From Motacilla alba alba (lineage: Eukaryota; Chordata; Aves; Passeriformes; Motacillidae): a stretch of DNA of 64,000 nt. The position numbers and the translations under genes were made by a program. The notes beneath the pieces are model-generated. The model saw only the letters and a list, made by a program, of their open reading frames with translations, searched no databases and was not told where the DNA came from. Where the stretch lies: contig NC_052028.1 of NCBI RefSeq assembly GCF_015832195.1, positions 6,367,501 through 6,431,500 on the forward strand, in the 5' to 3' direction. This document shows, piece by piece, positions 1 to 12,215 of this stretch. Every line of letters begins with the position of its first letter. Positions within the stretch are counted from its first letter, which is position 1.

Positions 1-3000
1 CTGGGGCAAACCTGTGAGGAAAAGCAGACACCTAAAGACTGCTTGGTTCATTTGTAGCTCCTGCTTAAGGTGACTTTCTGCCCTGGCATTTTATGGTATT
101 AAGGCAGAAATATGACCCTCATTGTTGTCACATGGAACCCAGTCCATGGCACAGATTCTGACACTGAGTTTTGCAGAGCTTTCCAGAGTGCCTGAGAGGT
201 TTTGAGAAAACTGCTGTGGATGAACCAGTTATAGCAACGTGTGCCCCCAACCTCATAGACTGGGCTGTGAGTCAGCTCAGGGCTTATCTCAAGGCTGAGC
301 TTTGCTATCTGTCATGCTGTCTTTACACTTTGTACCCCGCTCCTCTATTTCCTTGCACAGGTTGCCTAATAAAAGGATGCAGTGTTTCCCACAGTGAGGA
401 ATTTCTGAGTTATTTCTGTAGATTACTAAATTAAGCGTTTTTTTTATATAACTGCTAGTGCCTCTTTTCAGTGAGGTTAAAATACAAGTTTCTCTTTCAA
501 TGAATTTTTTTTTTTGCTTAGGCTTTGTACATAGCGTGATGTTAATATTTGTACCACAGAGTAGACTACTTGCAGGATTATCATTCTTCTGTTCCTTGCT
601 TCTATGGTTTGTAAATCAGTGTCAGTAGAAAATTAAATAAATAAATAAACAGATGTATAGATATATATCTGTCTCTATCTCAAAATACTTGACAGCAGTG
701 GTTGCTACATTATGCTTTGGTTTCTCCCACCAAGCTACACTTTGCAAGTCTGTTGATCTGTACTTCCTGTAATAAGGATTTCCTGTATGTGACCACGAGA
801 GACATACATAACCAGAAATAAACTCCATATGGATGTTTTCTGTTTTTCTTGGAAGCTCAGCTTGAAACCACTAATACTTGAAGAAAGATTGTGTTGGCAG
901 TACCACACTAATTTGTTCATGAAATATGCAGCCCCAGAACCAAAATAAAAATGTTATATAATCAGGATTCTTAGTGAAAGAGCATTCTTTTTCACCTGTA
1001 TTCATATATCATACAAAAATTACTAAGAACTACTTGAAAATTTTAAACTATACAAAATGTATCTTTGTTCTTTCTCCCTTTAAAGTTTAAATTACGCTTT
1101 AAATAAGCCTATTCTCATTTAGGAATTTGGAACTAGACCTTTCACTAAAAAATGGGTGACTCAATTTTTAGTTAGCTCCAGTAAATTTACATTGTGCTGT
1201 AACTAAAAGTAAAATTAGTGACGACAACTTAAAATTCATTAACATTCAGTAAAAAAATTCATTATATAATCACAAGAAAAATTGCTCATTCATTTGTTTG
1301 TGGAGTCTGTAAAACTGCATTTTGGAAAAACACTTTTCTGGCTAATATGTGAGAAGATCATAAATAAATCTTTGTACACCCTCTTACTGCAATATGGATG
1401 AATCAGTGCTAGCATTAATTACTATGCTTGAATACTTTTAATCCCTGAGAGTAAAAATTTTATATAAATCATGTTTTGCATAAAACCAAACAATTTTGAC
1501 TCTTGGTGGACTTTGTGTTTGTGTCATTGTCCTGGTGTTACAATAAATGCACGTCGTGTTTACCTCTAGATAGTTACACTTGTAGAAGATTAGAAAGTTC
1601 AACTCTAAAGTGCAGTACTGATTACTTTTATTACAGTTCCTGAGATTTCATAATGAGACAATCCATTTCATAATTTGCTATTTCCACCTCTATACAATGG
1701 ATGGAGTTGACAGTGAAGCATGTAAAACTCTTATTATGTCCTCTGTCCTAAGAAAAAGCTGTTTTCAGATAGCCCAGACTTTAGCAGGACTTTATTAGTT
1801 TAGTGTCAACAAGTTAGAAAGTTATCAGAAGCTGAGATGAAATGTTAGTAAGTTTTCTGCCTAGTTTTCCTTTTTGATAGAAAAAACCAAACAAAACCAT
1901 AGGGATGAATGCATGTGCTGAGACCTCTCCAGGGTCTGTGTGATAAGGACTTTTTTTTTAGGGAAAGTGATGCTAAGCAAAAAGACCAAACATTCTTATT
2001 CTTGGATAATGCTAGTTAGTAAGATTTAACACATCTCGCAGAACTACAAAAAGTCTTCCTTTTGTAGTGCTTTTATGATTAACTCTGAAATTGTAGGCTT
2101 GCTAGTGGCTGCTCTTATGTAAGTTCATGTTCTCTTTTGCTTTGAACTTTTAAACATCTTTTTCCCTAACAGGGTGAGAAGTTTCCTCAGAGTTCTTCAG
2201 CAGTCAAAACTTTTTGACCTTTTAACCTAAGATGAGCCAGTGCTAAAGAAACCAGCAGAAAGCAGTAAGCTGACATGGTAACTTACGCTTTATCTCAGAT
2301 TTTGATTGACTGTGCTATTTCAAGGTCAATGCAGACTATCAATGCTTTCAAGTCAATAAAATTTGACCTGTTCGACATGTACATAAATGGTTTTCCATTA
2401 TACTGAGAATTCAAAGTGTCTGTATGAATCAGTGGTTTATAGCACCTTTTAAACAGAAGATGGTACCGATTCAACCCACACTGATAATGATCTAACTATG
2501 ACAATTAGTTGGAGTGGAATTTTTGAAGTCTCAGAGAGCATGAAATTTGCATGAGTAAACTGAGTGTTTATTGCTAACTATTTTGAAGACAGTCAGCATA
2601 CCACATTCCAAACGTACTTAAAGCCCTCCTGGGATTTAGTACCTCTATAAGATGTTTCATGTGTTGACTTGTGCATGTTCTACGTGTAACTCTAGTGCCA
2701 AGTGGTAAAGGACCGTTCAGTTTACAAATTCTAATATCTTCTCATGGGAAGCAGAGGCAGTGCAGTTTGTTACAGGTGTATCTATATGAGGACCCCACCA
2801 TATGATACGAGACCTGTGATATCAATGTAATACAAAAATTGAAAGCTCTAACCCTCTGGTGCTCATGTACATCTTCTTTTAATTTGTTCTTTTGTCAGCT
2901 CTCTTCTGTACTTTGAGAAGATTCTCTCTCCCGCTCTGGATTATTCCCCATCTCTGTAGCTGTGCTCTTCCTCTGGATTGTCATTACTTGCTAGGATTTG

Positions 3001-6000
3001 GATGCAGCAAGTCCACTTAGATTAAGGCAGTACTCTGTGAACACAAGGGTAGCCACTATCTTTGAAAGAATGGATGATCCACTTAATATAAGGGTCAAGA
3101 CAACACAGAGCAATTAAAAGGACATATTCATTATATGAGTCATTGAGAATGTAATGAACTGCAAAGTCATGGTGCCTTGGAAGACAAATTTCTCAAATTC
3201 ATGTCTGGTAATTAGAGAACAAGTCCCTTCTTCTATTTTTATTACCAGGCGGCATTTCTGATTCCACAAGATCTTTTCATAGTGCTTAAATTCCCTGAGT
3301 AATACTCAAAACTCACACCAGATTAGCATTCTGTGTTTTGTTCTTCATAACATTTGTCTCAGCAGGATAACGAATAACTGGAATAATTAGTGAATCCTCT
3401 TGCCTTTGCAGTAAAAGCAGCACGATCTCTACCCCGTGTACAGAGAACATCCATCAAAATGAATGCAATGGCCTTGACAGGAAGAAAGGCCAGCTGCAGC
3501 CTGGCATGTCCAGCCTTCCTGCTCGTGTCAGCTGCATACCAAAGTGAGTATTTCTGGAAATGATCCACAGGACAGAGAATTGTGCCTCCCCAGCCTTCAA
3601 GTGCAGGATAAGGCCTTGTTAAAGAGATGTCTGGGCTCCCCTGGGTGACACAGGTGATGCTGGTCACTGGGTGGGACAGGTAGCCCAATAAACACATCCA
3701 CAGAACAAGGATCTGTCTCTGAAGCATTTGCAAATGAAAAAACATACTGGCCTAAGTATATTAGACAGTGATTTGTAAGGAGTAATTCCTATGTTAAAGC
3801 AGTATCTAAAGAAATAGCAGGGGAAAATGCAACCCCAAGCCTGAGGCTGTTCTATTAGAGTTTTTGTCTCAAGAATCTCCATTGTGGAGCAGATCACTCA
3901 AAGAATCTAGCTGATACAAATGAAGTACAAGATAAAGCACCATTGGGCAGTAATCTTAATGATGATATTAATACTTCATGAGAGGTATGATAGGGTTAAT
4001 GCTTAGAAATTGGCAGAGCTGCCTGGTTCATTTGGCAAATTTGGAATGCCTCATTTTGTTGAAGTATATGACAAGATAAATTTAAAGAGAGTTCAAGTGA
4101 CAGATTGCTTTATTCTCATTATGGCATTATTTTTTGTAGTAATATTTTCCTGTGTAATATTTAAGCTAGTATTTATGCATTTTGGAACAAATCTAAAGAT
4201 AGGCAATTACCTGATGGTTTGATTAATTAGCAGTTAGTGCTAGGAGTGAGAAGGTCTTGGTATGGTAAGAGACTTTCAAGTTATTCTAGTTTCATAAGTA
4301 AATATATTCTTGCATGAACTAGCACCTTCTCAGAAAGAGTCTAATATTCTGTGTGCACCTGGGCATGTTTTGTTGTTTTTATTATTAATCATGGAATATC
4401 AAATTACTTGAAAAGCTGTAAAACCTGCTCAGGAAAGATCTGTTTTCTCTCTACAGTTTGATTTGGGCTTTTTTAAGAGATTATTATTTCATTGCATCCA
4501 TCCCCTCAAGGTCATTCTTTCAGGAATCTGTGTACCAGAAAATAAAAGCCTTCATGGAAGGTTGCTGAGAAGAGAAATAGAGGCAGGTGTTTTGCAACAT
4601 GAGATCTGGGAAGCAAATATATGTGAACAGGCAAGCCATATTATGCCCCATGCAGATGTCTCCTTAATGGAGAGCTGTTTTCCTGGGATATGATGAATAA
4701 TTTGAAGTATAGATTAATTCAGTGGCCAATGAAAATATTTCCCTCTTGAACTGCCAGATTAGTGGACCACTGCCTCTGAAATAGTGCTCTAAAGCCTTTT
4801 TGATCTGAAAAGATCTGCTTATTAGTTGTGTTTCTCGGGTGGAAGAAGATTCTCCACTACTGCTGGCAGTGTATTCATGCATTATTTCATTCACTACTGC
4901 TCCTGCCTACTTCATTCACTGTGGCTCCTGACACAGGCCTTCTGTCCATGAATTCTTGCCTGATCACTCAGGGATGGGCTGGCAACCAAACATCTGTGTA
5001 TGTGTGTCACAAGCCTTTGGCTCTGGTTTTGCAGAAATCTTATTATTATGCACAATGAATATCACTACAGTTTGTATGTATAGGTGCTGAAAGAAAACCT
5101 CGCAGATAAAATAACATCTTGGCCAAAGTGCAAAGTTGAGGACAAAGGACAAAGTTGAGTGGCTCAAATATCATCAGTATCAATGGTCACAGATCTGTGT
5201 AACATCTGTTACTGAGGCAGGGTGTAAAGGGAACAGTTAAACAGGAATTAACCTGTTTGAAAAGGGTCTGAAAGACAGTGGTGGCGAAAGTCAAGTGATT
5301 TTATCATATCACATAGCATTGTGTTTAAATGGTGCTTCTGAGCTATTCCTTGTGCTGAGGTGGGTAGGCTGGGAGGTTCCTTATACCTTTCTATAAACTT
5401 CAGATTTTTGTAATGCCATTCTTCTCCTGACGGTGAGAAGGAAGAGAGTAGAGTGTCTGCAGCAGTGGGAGGTGATGGATGGAGAGCTGTAAAGGCTGGT
5501 GGCTCCGGCCCTCTGATTCAGGTCTCTGTGGAACTGGTGGCTGAAAAGGGGGCAGTCCATCACCCACTTCTTTTACCCACCATCATAAATGTATCAAGAA
5601 GTCTTTAGTTTTTGAGAAACAGTTATGACTTCTGATAGAAGACACGTGTTCATTTCAATAAATAAATGGCAGATTCCAGAGAAGTGGGCTCTGAGTATTG
5701 CAGAGCACAACAGGACAATAACCAGGCTTCCTGAAAATGTATGGAGGAATGAATGGGAGCCACCACTTCTGCAGCAGGGAGTTTGTTTCTGTTAATAGTG
5801 AAAATACTGTTAATTGACAGTTTAATAATGATTTGTATGTCCTTTGTGGTTAATTTATATATTTATATGTTTTGACTGAAGAATATATTTTTTTCTTTTG
5901 TGATTCTCTTTGACGACAAATATATTCTATAAGGTTTCTGACTGATAAAAAGCAGGGTTGGCAGTGAGTAAAAGGTGCAAAAATTTGCTTAGGAATATCA

Positions 6001-9000
6001 TGTAGTGTGAGAAAGAGTCTCCAATAGGAAAAATAATACCTATGAAACATATGCTTATGCTTGATAAGTAAAAAAGAATTGTTTCTTCAGTGAGTCACTC
6101 TTCTTCACAAGCTTGTGAGTGACAGAAGTTTCATGGTTATGATGTAAAATCCAGAAGCTTTCAAACTATTTACTACAAAAGAGGAAATTCTGCAATTCAG
6201 TTTGTTTTTTTGTTTTTTTTTCCCAGTGTAGTTATCAGCAGAATACAGTTCAATTACCACGGGCATTATATAAAACAATTACTTCCTTGGAACTATTTTG
6301 AGCACAAATGTAATAATTCCTCTGGAAAGAAATTACAGATTCTCAGGATTGAATCATTCCATTTTGTGAAGGAGAAGCAGCTTGTGAAGTAAAAGCACCT
6401 CTGAAAGAGCTGGTCTCAGATCTATTCATACAGCTTGGTCCAACCTCTGGTGAAGTCATTGAGACGTCTCTGATTGAGACTCTCAGAGAACTAGATACAA
6501 CAATGTACATCTCTACTAAGTGTTTCTGCAAAAAAGGGGTTATTTATGGGAAGAAAGGGGAGAATGGGTACTACAGAAGGAAGACAAAGATTTGACAAAG
6601 AGCATGATATAATAAGACAATGAAATTAAAAAAAAATTGCAGCATTTCAGACCTTTGGAGCAGGACACTGCATCCTGTCTATTCCTTTCAGGCTGCTTGG
6701 CCTTACCTAGTCATCTGTTCCATTTAACTTGGTGGCACATGGCATTAACTCTCTTGTGGTTTGGTCTCTTTGTCTGTTTCACAATATCCAAGCAATTTTT
6801 CTTAAGGGTTGGTGGGATAGGTTGGAGGTGTCTACCTACCCCTAGAGCAGGTATGGATAATCTCCCCAGCACACACTGCAGAATTCCTAGGGGACATTGT
6901 AGACATTACGTGATGGAAAGGAAATTTGGCCTCACACACAGGCTAAAGGATCAAGGGGTACAAAAACATCATGTAAATTCTGTGTTGGCAAAGGGATTTG
7001 GGTGACTTGTGTGTTGCCCACTTTACCTGTATGAGTTGGCCACATACCTCAGGCTAATCCTGCCTTCTTTGAACAGCAGCTTGTATTTGGACATCACAGT
7101 GGTTCTATTTCCTGATGTTCAAAGGAAAGATTATTAACTCACATCCCTGAGTGGGAATCTTTGCACAGTTCAGACCATGTGTTTGCTTTCCTAATTGTTG
7201 ATCTGTCTGAGTGACAGGCAATAAAAATGTCTAAACTGTCCTGCCCTCATTTCTTACATTTTAACAAACCTGCAAATGGAGATATTTTCTATTTTCAGTT
7301 TCAGAGATCAAACTACGTGTTCAATAACTTTAAGTTCTGCCATCTCTTTTTGATCTGTTATCCCTTAGTTGTCTTGAAGGTAGTTAATACTTATCATAGA
7401 AGCCCCAGTCTTACTGTGATGACTGACATTGCAAAATTGCTTAGCAAAATTACTGAACTCAATGGGCTCTCTTTCTGTTGTCCTTTACACAGGCAAATGC
7501 TGTTGGCTCACTAATCTGGACATGCTCAGGAAAGGAAAAGGTTTTTTTACCTTCCTGAATACATGTTCTGGGCAGTCATTTAATGGAGATTTTTACCTGC
7601 TTTCCTGATGGCTACATATGAAAGCTACTGCTTTATCACTTCTTTGCTGGCACAAAATACATCTTTAATTAGGTATTTAAGATACAATGCTAAACACTTC
7701 AGGTTAGTAAAGAAAAAGTTCTGGGACATGTTGATGAACTAGAAAATTGAGATAAATGGTGTCACCTTTAACAAATGTATTCCAAAATGTAAAGGATTCC
7801 AAACTGTAAAGGATAGCTACACAGTTGATGCCACCAAGCTTTTCCAATGTAATAGTGTTTTAAACAAGATTCGGGGCCTAAAATTGACATAGCTGTAATT
7901 AAAGTTCTGCATGCTCATCTACCATGGCATGCACATCTGTTATTAAGTCTACTCTACCAAAAAGCTGAAGAAATGCACTCTGAAATACATTTCTTTTTAA
8001 AGTCAAGTATATTTATTTCAGGTAGGAAATATCAGACAGCTCCTTTAGGGAATGTGACTGGAACTGGCAAATTAAACAATGTACCTAAAACTTTTATTTC
8101 ATTTGTTAGCTACTGGTGATCATTCACCATTATGCTTTTTTCTGTTGCATTTATAAAACTGTTATTAATGTGATACAAAATCTTATTCTCTTTATGACTT
8201 CTGAAAGAAAATAGTGCTTATACTTGGAGTGCATTTCTGTATGCAATCTTTCTGTACCTTTCTACCCTCTTACTTCATTCCCTAGTTTGCAGAAATGTAT
8301 TTTCTGTTCTGTCCCCTTCCATTTCACATTTTCTTTGCAATGCCTGCTTTCTTATTCAGCATAAATAACCATTATGCTCTGCAGTCATCTAACTTCATTT
8401 ATATTAGGAATTAATACAATATACCTCCAGGCTGTCTTCTCACTAGCTAGAACAAAAAAGGAGCCTGGCTTCAGGTCCTAATGAATCATCCTTTTTTGGG
8501 GGAAATACAAAGTGCAGTTCACTGAAATTCCATTAAAATCTTAGATATCCATTAAAAGTGCAAGTGCAAGTGTAATACATTTAAATGCAGAATGGAAGAC
8601 AGACTGGGCGTATGAAAAATGAATGAGCACTTACAGAAATGATTGTGCTCATTTTAAAACCTCTGAAGGTTACTCTGGAAGAACTCCAAATGTTGTGACC
8701 ACAACTACCTCTCAGTTTTCAATACTATGCCCTGTCACAGTCATGAACTAGAAATGGGGAAACTCACTTTTAGAATGGCCCTGTTGTAGCCTGAATATTG
8801 CAGGACCCCAGGTCCTTCTGCATGGTCATCTTTGCTCTGGGTTGGTCCCTTTAGTGTTACCTCTAACTCCTTCTTTGTACTGGAGATGCTATCTTATAAT
8901 AGTTTTAAGATTTCAAGATTATTTTTAGTTAAAAAATCTGAAATATAATTTCATTTTCTTCCCCATCTGTGTGTATCAGACCAGTTATATTTGCCTCCAT

Positions 9001-9495
9001 TCCTCTCTGGTTTTTCCCCTTTATAAAGGTGGTACAGTTCTGTAAGTGCTCCAGTGGAAACTTTCTAGGCTATACCAGTAAGATTTCAACTTCCCCTTCC
9101 ATATGGTTGATAAATTTGTTTCTACAAATTCTGGAATTTTAGTCTTTTGTTCAAAGTGGAGCTTTCAGTATTCTAAGGTGCTAATTTAAACAATAATAGA
9201 CTTTGTCTTTCCTAGTCCCTTACACCTGGTAAGGAAATTTTCGATGATTATGAGGCAGAGAAAGTGAAGATACAGAATGCTGATCATCTAGATGAAAAGA
9301 TTTTGCCCCATAGAACAGGTTCTGATGAATTTCTCACCTGAAAGAAACCAAGGAAGAAAAAGGTTTTTTCGTCTTTCAATTTTGAAACACTTAGACCAAA
9401 AATATCAAACAGATTTCTTTCTCTCTATCCTGTCAATGGCAAGTGTCTGGAAGTGACTGGAGGTTGGCAGTCATTCTGTCTACAGAAGTTTCTTT
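1..9495. other. Unique AT-rich non-coding DNA, no supported gene
   Basis: I see no gene here. The stretch is AT-rich and CpG-poor, with scattered short T and A runs. A short (AAAT)n tract lies at about 631-651, next to a small palindromic AGATATATATCT. The longest open frame is 128 codons on the minus strand at 3359-3745; it has a hydrophobic start but no domain I recognise. Frames at 6637-7005 (122 codons) and 7227-7514 (95 codons) on the plus strand also lack family motifs. No tRNA, CR1 tail or LTR edge was recognised. Intergenic and deep intronic DNA would look the same. Confidence 0.6.
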
Positions 9496-9501
9496 TATAT
9501 A

Positions 9502-9536
<35 letters not shown>
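9496..9536. repeat. (TA)n microsatellite
   Basis: About 20 TA dinucleotides in near-perfect succession, interrupted by one G at about 9507. It sits roughly 380 bp upstream of the CR1 fragment. Alternating TA of this length is prone to slippage and cruciform extrusion, so its length is likely polymorphic. Confidence 0.97.
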
Positions 9537-9539
<3 letters not shown>

Positions 9540-9914
9540 ATATTCAATAAGTTGTTCAACATTCATTTCATATAATTTTAGGTTGCAAGATGAAATACTC
9601 TTATTTGTCAAAATAAAGATTCCTCTTTAGTGCTAAAGTACAAAAGAAAAGCAGTGTTTCTAGGCCTGGATTTATCCCATCCTGACATGCAGATCTAAAA
9701 TAGTTCAGATGAATCATGACAACTAGAGCATAGAGCACATGAATCCCTCATGGTATGTTTCAGTAGCAGATTGCATACAACTAAGTTTAGATGTCTAAGT
9801 GTAGGAAAGCAATTCAAATGCCTTGCCATGCCTTCAGCCTATCTCTCCTCTGCCGCAGAGGCAGCAATTTGCTGCTGCACCATGGAGATGGCGTTTGCTC
9901 TGAACACAGCTCAA

Positions 9915-10184
9915 TGACATGAGTTGAGGGAATGGCCTGAAGCTGTGTCAGGGGGGGTTTAGGCTGGGTATCAGGAAAAGGCTCTTCACCCAGAGGGTGG
10001 CTGGGCACTGAACAGGCTCCCCAGGGAAGTGGTCACAGCACCACCCTGACAGAGTTGAAGAGGTGCTTGGACAAGGCTCTTGGACACAAGAGTCTTGGTG
10101 TGACTCTTGGGGATGGTGCTGTGCAGGGCCAGCAGCTGATCATTGTGGGTCCCTTCCAACGTGGCTTGTTCTGTGATTCTGTGA
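9915..10184 (+). mobile_element. CR1 LINE, 5'-truncated 3' end
   Basis: CR1 is the dominant non-LTR retrotransposon of birds and other sauropsids; most copies are short 3' fragments left by incomplete reverse transcription. The match is by eye to the CR1 3' region as I remember it. In order there is a 'GGGAATGGCCT' segment, 'GGTATCAGGAAAAGGCTC', 'CCCAGGGAAGTGGT', 'GGGTCCCTTCCAAC', and the terminal repeated 'CTGTGATTCTGTGA'. The order and orientation place the element on the plus strand with its 3' end near 10184. Only the non-coding tail is present, so no reverse transcriptase or endonuclease can be encoded. The 5' edge is uncertain by tens of bases. The overlapping minus-strand frames at 9814-10219 are antisense to the repeat. 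Subfamily not assigned. Confidence 0.9.
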
Positions 10185-10529
10185 AAACCTGCTGAGTGGT
10201 GTGAGAAGGAAAGAAACAACAGCAGCTCCTCCCCAGTTCAAAGTTACTTCAAAGAAATTATCACCTATAACTAACACACTAGAACAGAAAGTAATGAAAT
10301 AAATCTCTCCTTATGCTTTGTTCTGGAGAAAAGCTTTGGTTGTAATATTGAAATAATGCTTTAATTAAGACAGGACCCTGTTATTTTATGTGACATTTTA
10401 ATCAAACATGCTAAGATGGAAATGGGAAGATTTTAAATAATTATGTTTAATTACTTAATCATCATTTAATGAAAATCATCTTCAAAGGTAATGATTATCA
10501 TTGTCAGTCCTTTTCTCACACATACTTTT

Positions 10530-10547
10530 TATATATATATATATATA
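10530..10547. repeat. Short (TA)n microsatellite
   Basis: Nine TA units, directly downstream of a short T run. It is shorter than the tract at 9.5 kb and likely less variable. Confidence 0.9.
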
Positions 10548-12188
10548 ATACTAGTATGAACATTGATTGCTATGCTCATTGAAAACTACATTTTAATTTT
10601 CTCTTTTAAATCAGCACTATGCCCTAAGTGAAGAAGCATCTCGAATCCTTTAAATTTACTAGTTATATCTTCAAAAAATGTTATAAACAATCATAAACCC
10701 TCTAGCTTTATAAATCAATTCTGTGTATTAACCTGTTGATGATCTAATGGCCAGTCATGCATGAATACATTCATGTATACACATTAATCTCTAGCATGTA
10801 CTCTCTTTTTACTTAAAAGAATTTAAACCAAACAAAGTCGATGTGCAAAGCCTCGAGTGGTTTGAGTCCCCTTTTAAATGTTGGCTGAGTCACCATGCTG
10901 AGGTTGTGTCTGTGTTGCAGCTGCTGGAGCAATGCTGTCTGAGCAGCTGGAAATGGGCACTGGAAGCCAGCCAGCTGCTGGGTCCTGGTGGTTTGTTTGG
11001 GTTAAGAGAAGCTGCTCAGTGAGAAATCGGTCCCTGTGGAGTTCCTGCTATCTCAGTTTGCCTGCTCCAGGAATCTGAGCTAGAGCACTTTCAGTTATCT
11101 TGGCTGGCAGGGTGCAGCAATAATGTATCTCATTAATTCCAAGTCTGGAATAATTCCTCAAGAATTAGCAGAGCTTTTTAGGTAAAAAGACAAAATAAAC
11201 AATGACAGTGATGAACTCCTTCAGTTTTGCTCACTTTCTTAGGGATGATTTTTGAAGAATCTCTCAGGCAATGCAGCTGAGGTTCAGCTTCAATGCAGTA
11301 GCAATGTTTGTTTTGAAGCATTTCCTGCTTCAATCCCATCCTGAGCCCCACAGCTGGAGTCGCTCTGAGACCTTCAAAAAGGGACCCCAGTGTCCCTTGG
11401 TAGCACAGACACACAATTGAATTCTCTTTTCCATAATAATGATACAAATCATGATTAAGATGGCACAAAGACACAAGTTATCATGGTTGAAGGTTTGGCT
11501 TACTGACAAACAAAATTTGATTTTATACTTTTCCAACATGGAAAAAATCTTAGTGCAAGCATGGACTAGGCAGCATAATTGGGGTGACACACAGTGTGTG
11601 TCCCTGAAAAATGTGTTAGTCACTTTTTACTTTTATTCTGGAGTGTACGTACAAGATACACTGCAACGCTGACATCCAGTTTTGAAGCTTAAGACTCATA
11701 TTTCAGGTCAGAAGAAAACTGCACAGCTGTGGCTTTATCCCTTTAAGTGAGAGTGCCTGAAACAAATTCTCTAGGGCACTAAGCAGGAAATGGTGAAAAA
11801 GGATTTGAGGATTGATCTAAATGACTTCAAACTGATGTTGCAGTGAATTAGATGGTTGAAGACTTCAAGATCTATGATTTTCTTACTAAATGTATAGGTA
11901 GTGATGAGAGCTACCCCAGTGACCATGGCAGCTACACAGAGCTGTCAGTGTTTGCTCTTCTCTTCCCCTGCTATCCCCACTGCAGCGGGCTCTCAGGCTG
12001 TACTCAGAGAGGTCTGAGTGAAAACAGAAGAGCAGCAAGAGGAAGGCACAGTCATAGGGAAACAGCAATGGTCATTTGCTGGAATTGTCAGTGATTGCAT
12101 AACCATGGAAAAAGCTCTTCTGAGGTTGCTGAAGCTGAAATTCTTATGCTTCTTCAGCTTTGGGGAACAGCAAATCTTGGATGCCATC

Positions 12189-12215
12189 AAGATACCTCAG
12201 GCTTGGAGGTATCTT
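12189..12215. repeat. Perfect inverted repeat (10-bp arms, 7-nt loop)
   Basis: AAGATACCTC at 12189-12198 is followed after seven bases by its exact reverse complement at 12206-12215. The arms do not extend further. If transcribed, the stem would be short and stable, but it is too short on its own for a microRNA precursor. One such hairpin is not surprising by chance in 64 kb. Confidence 0.85.
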
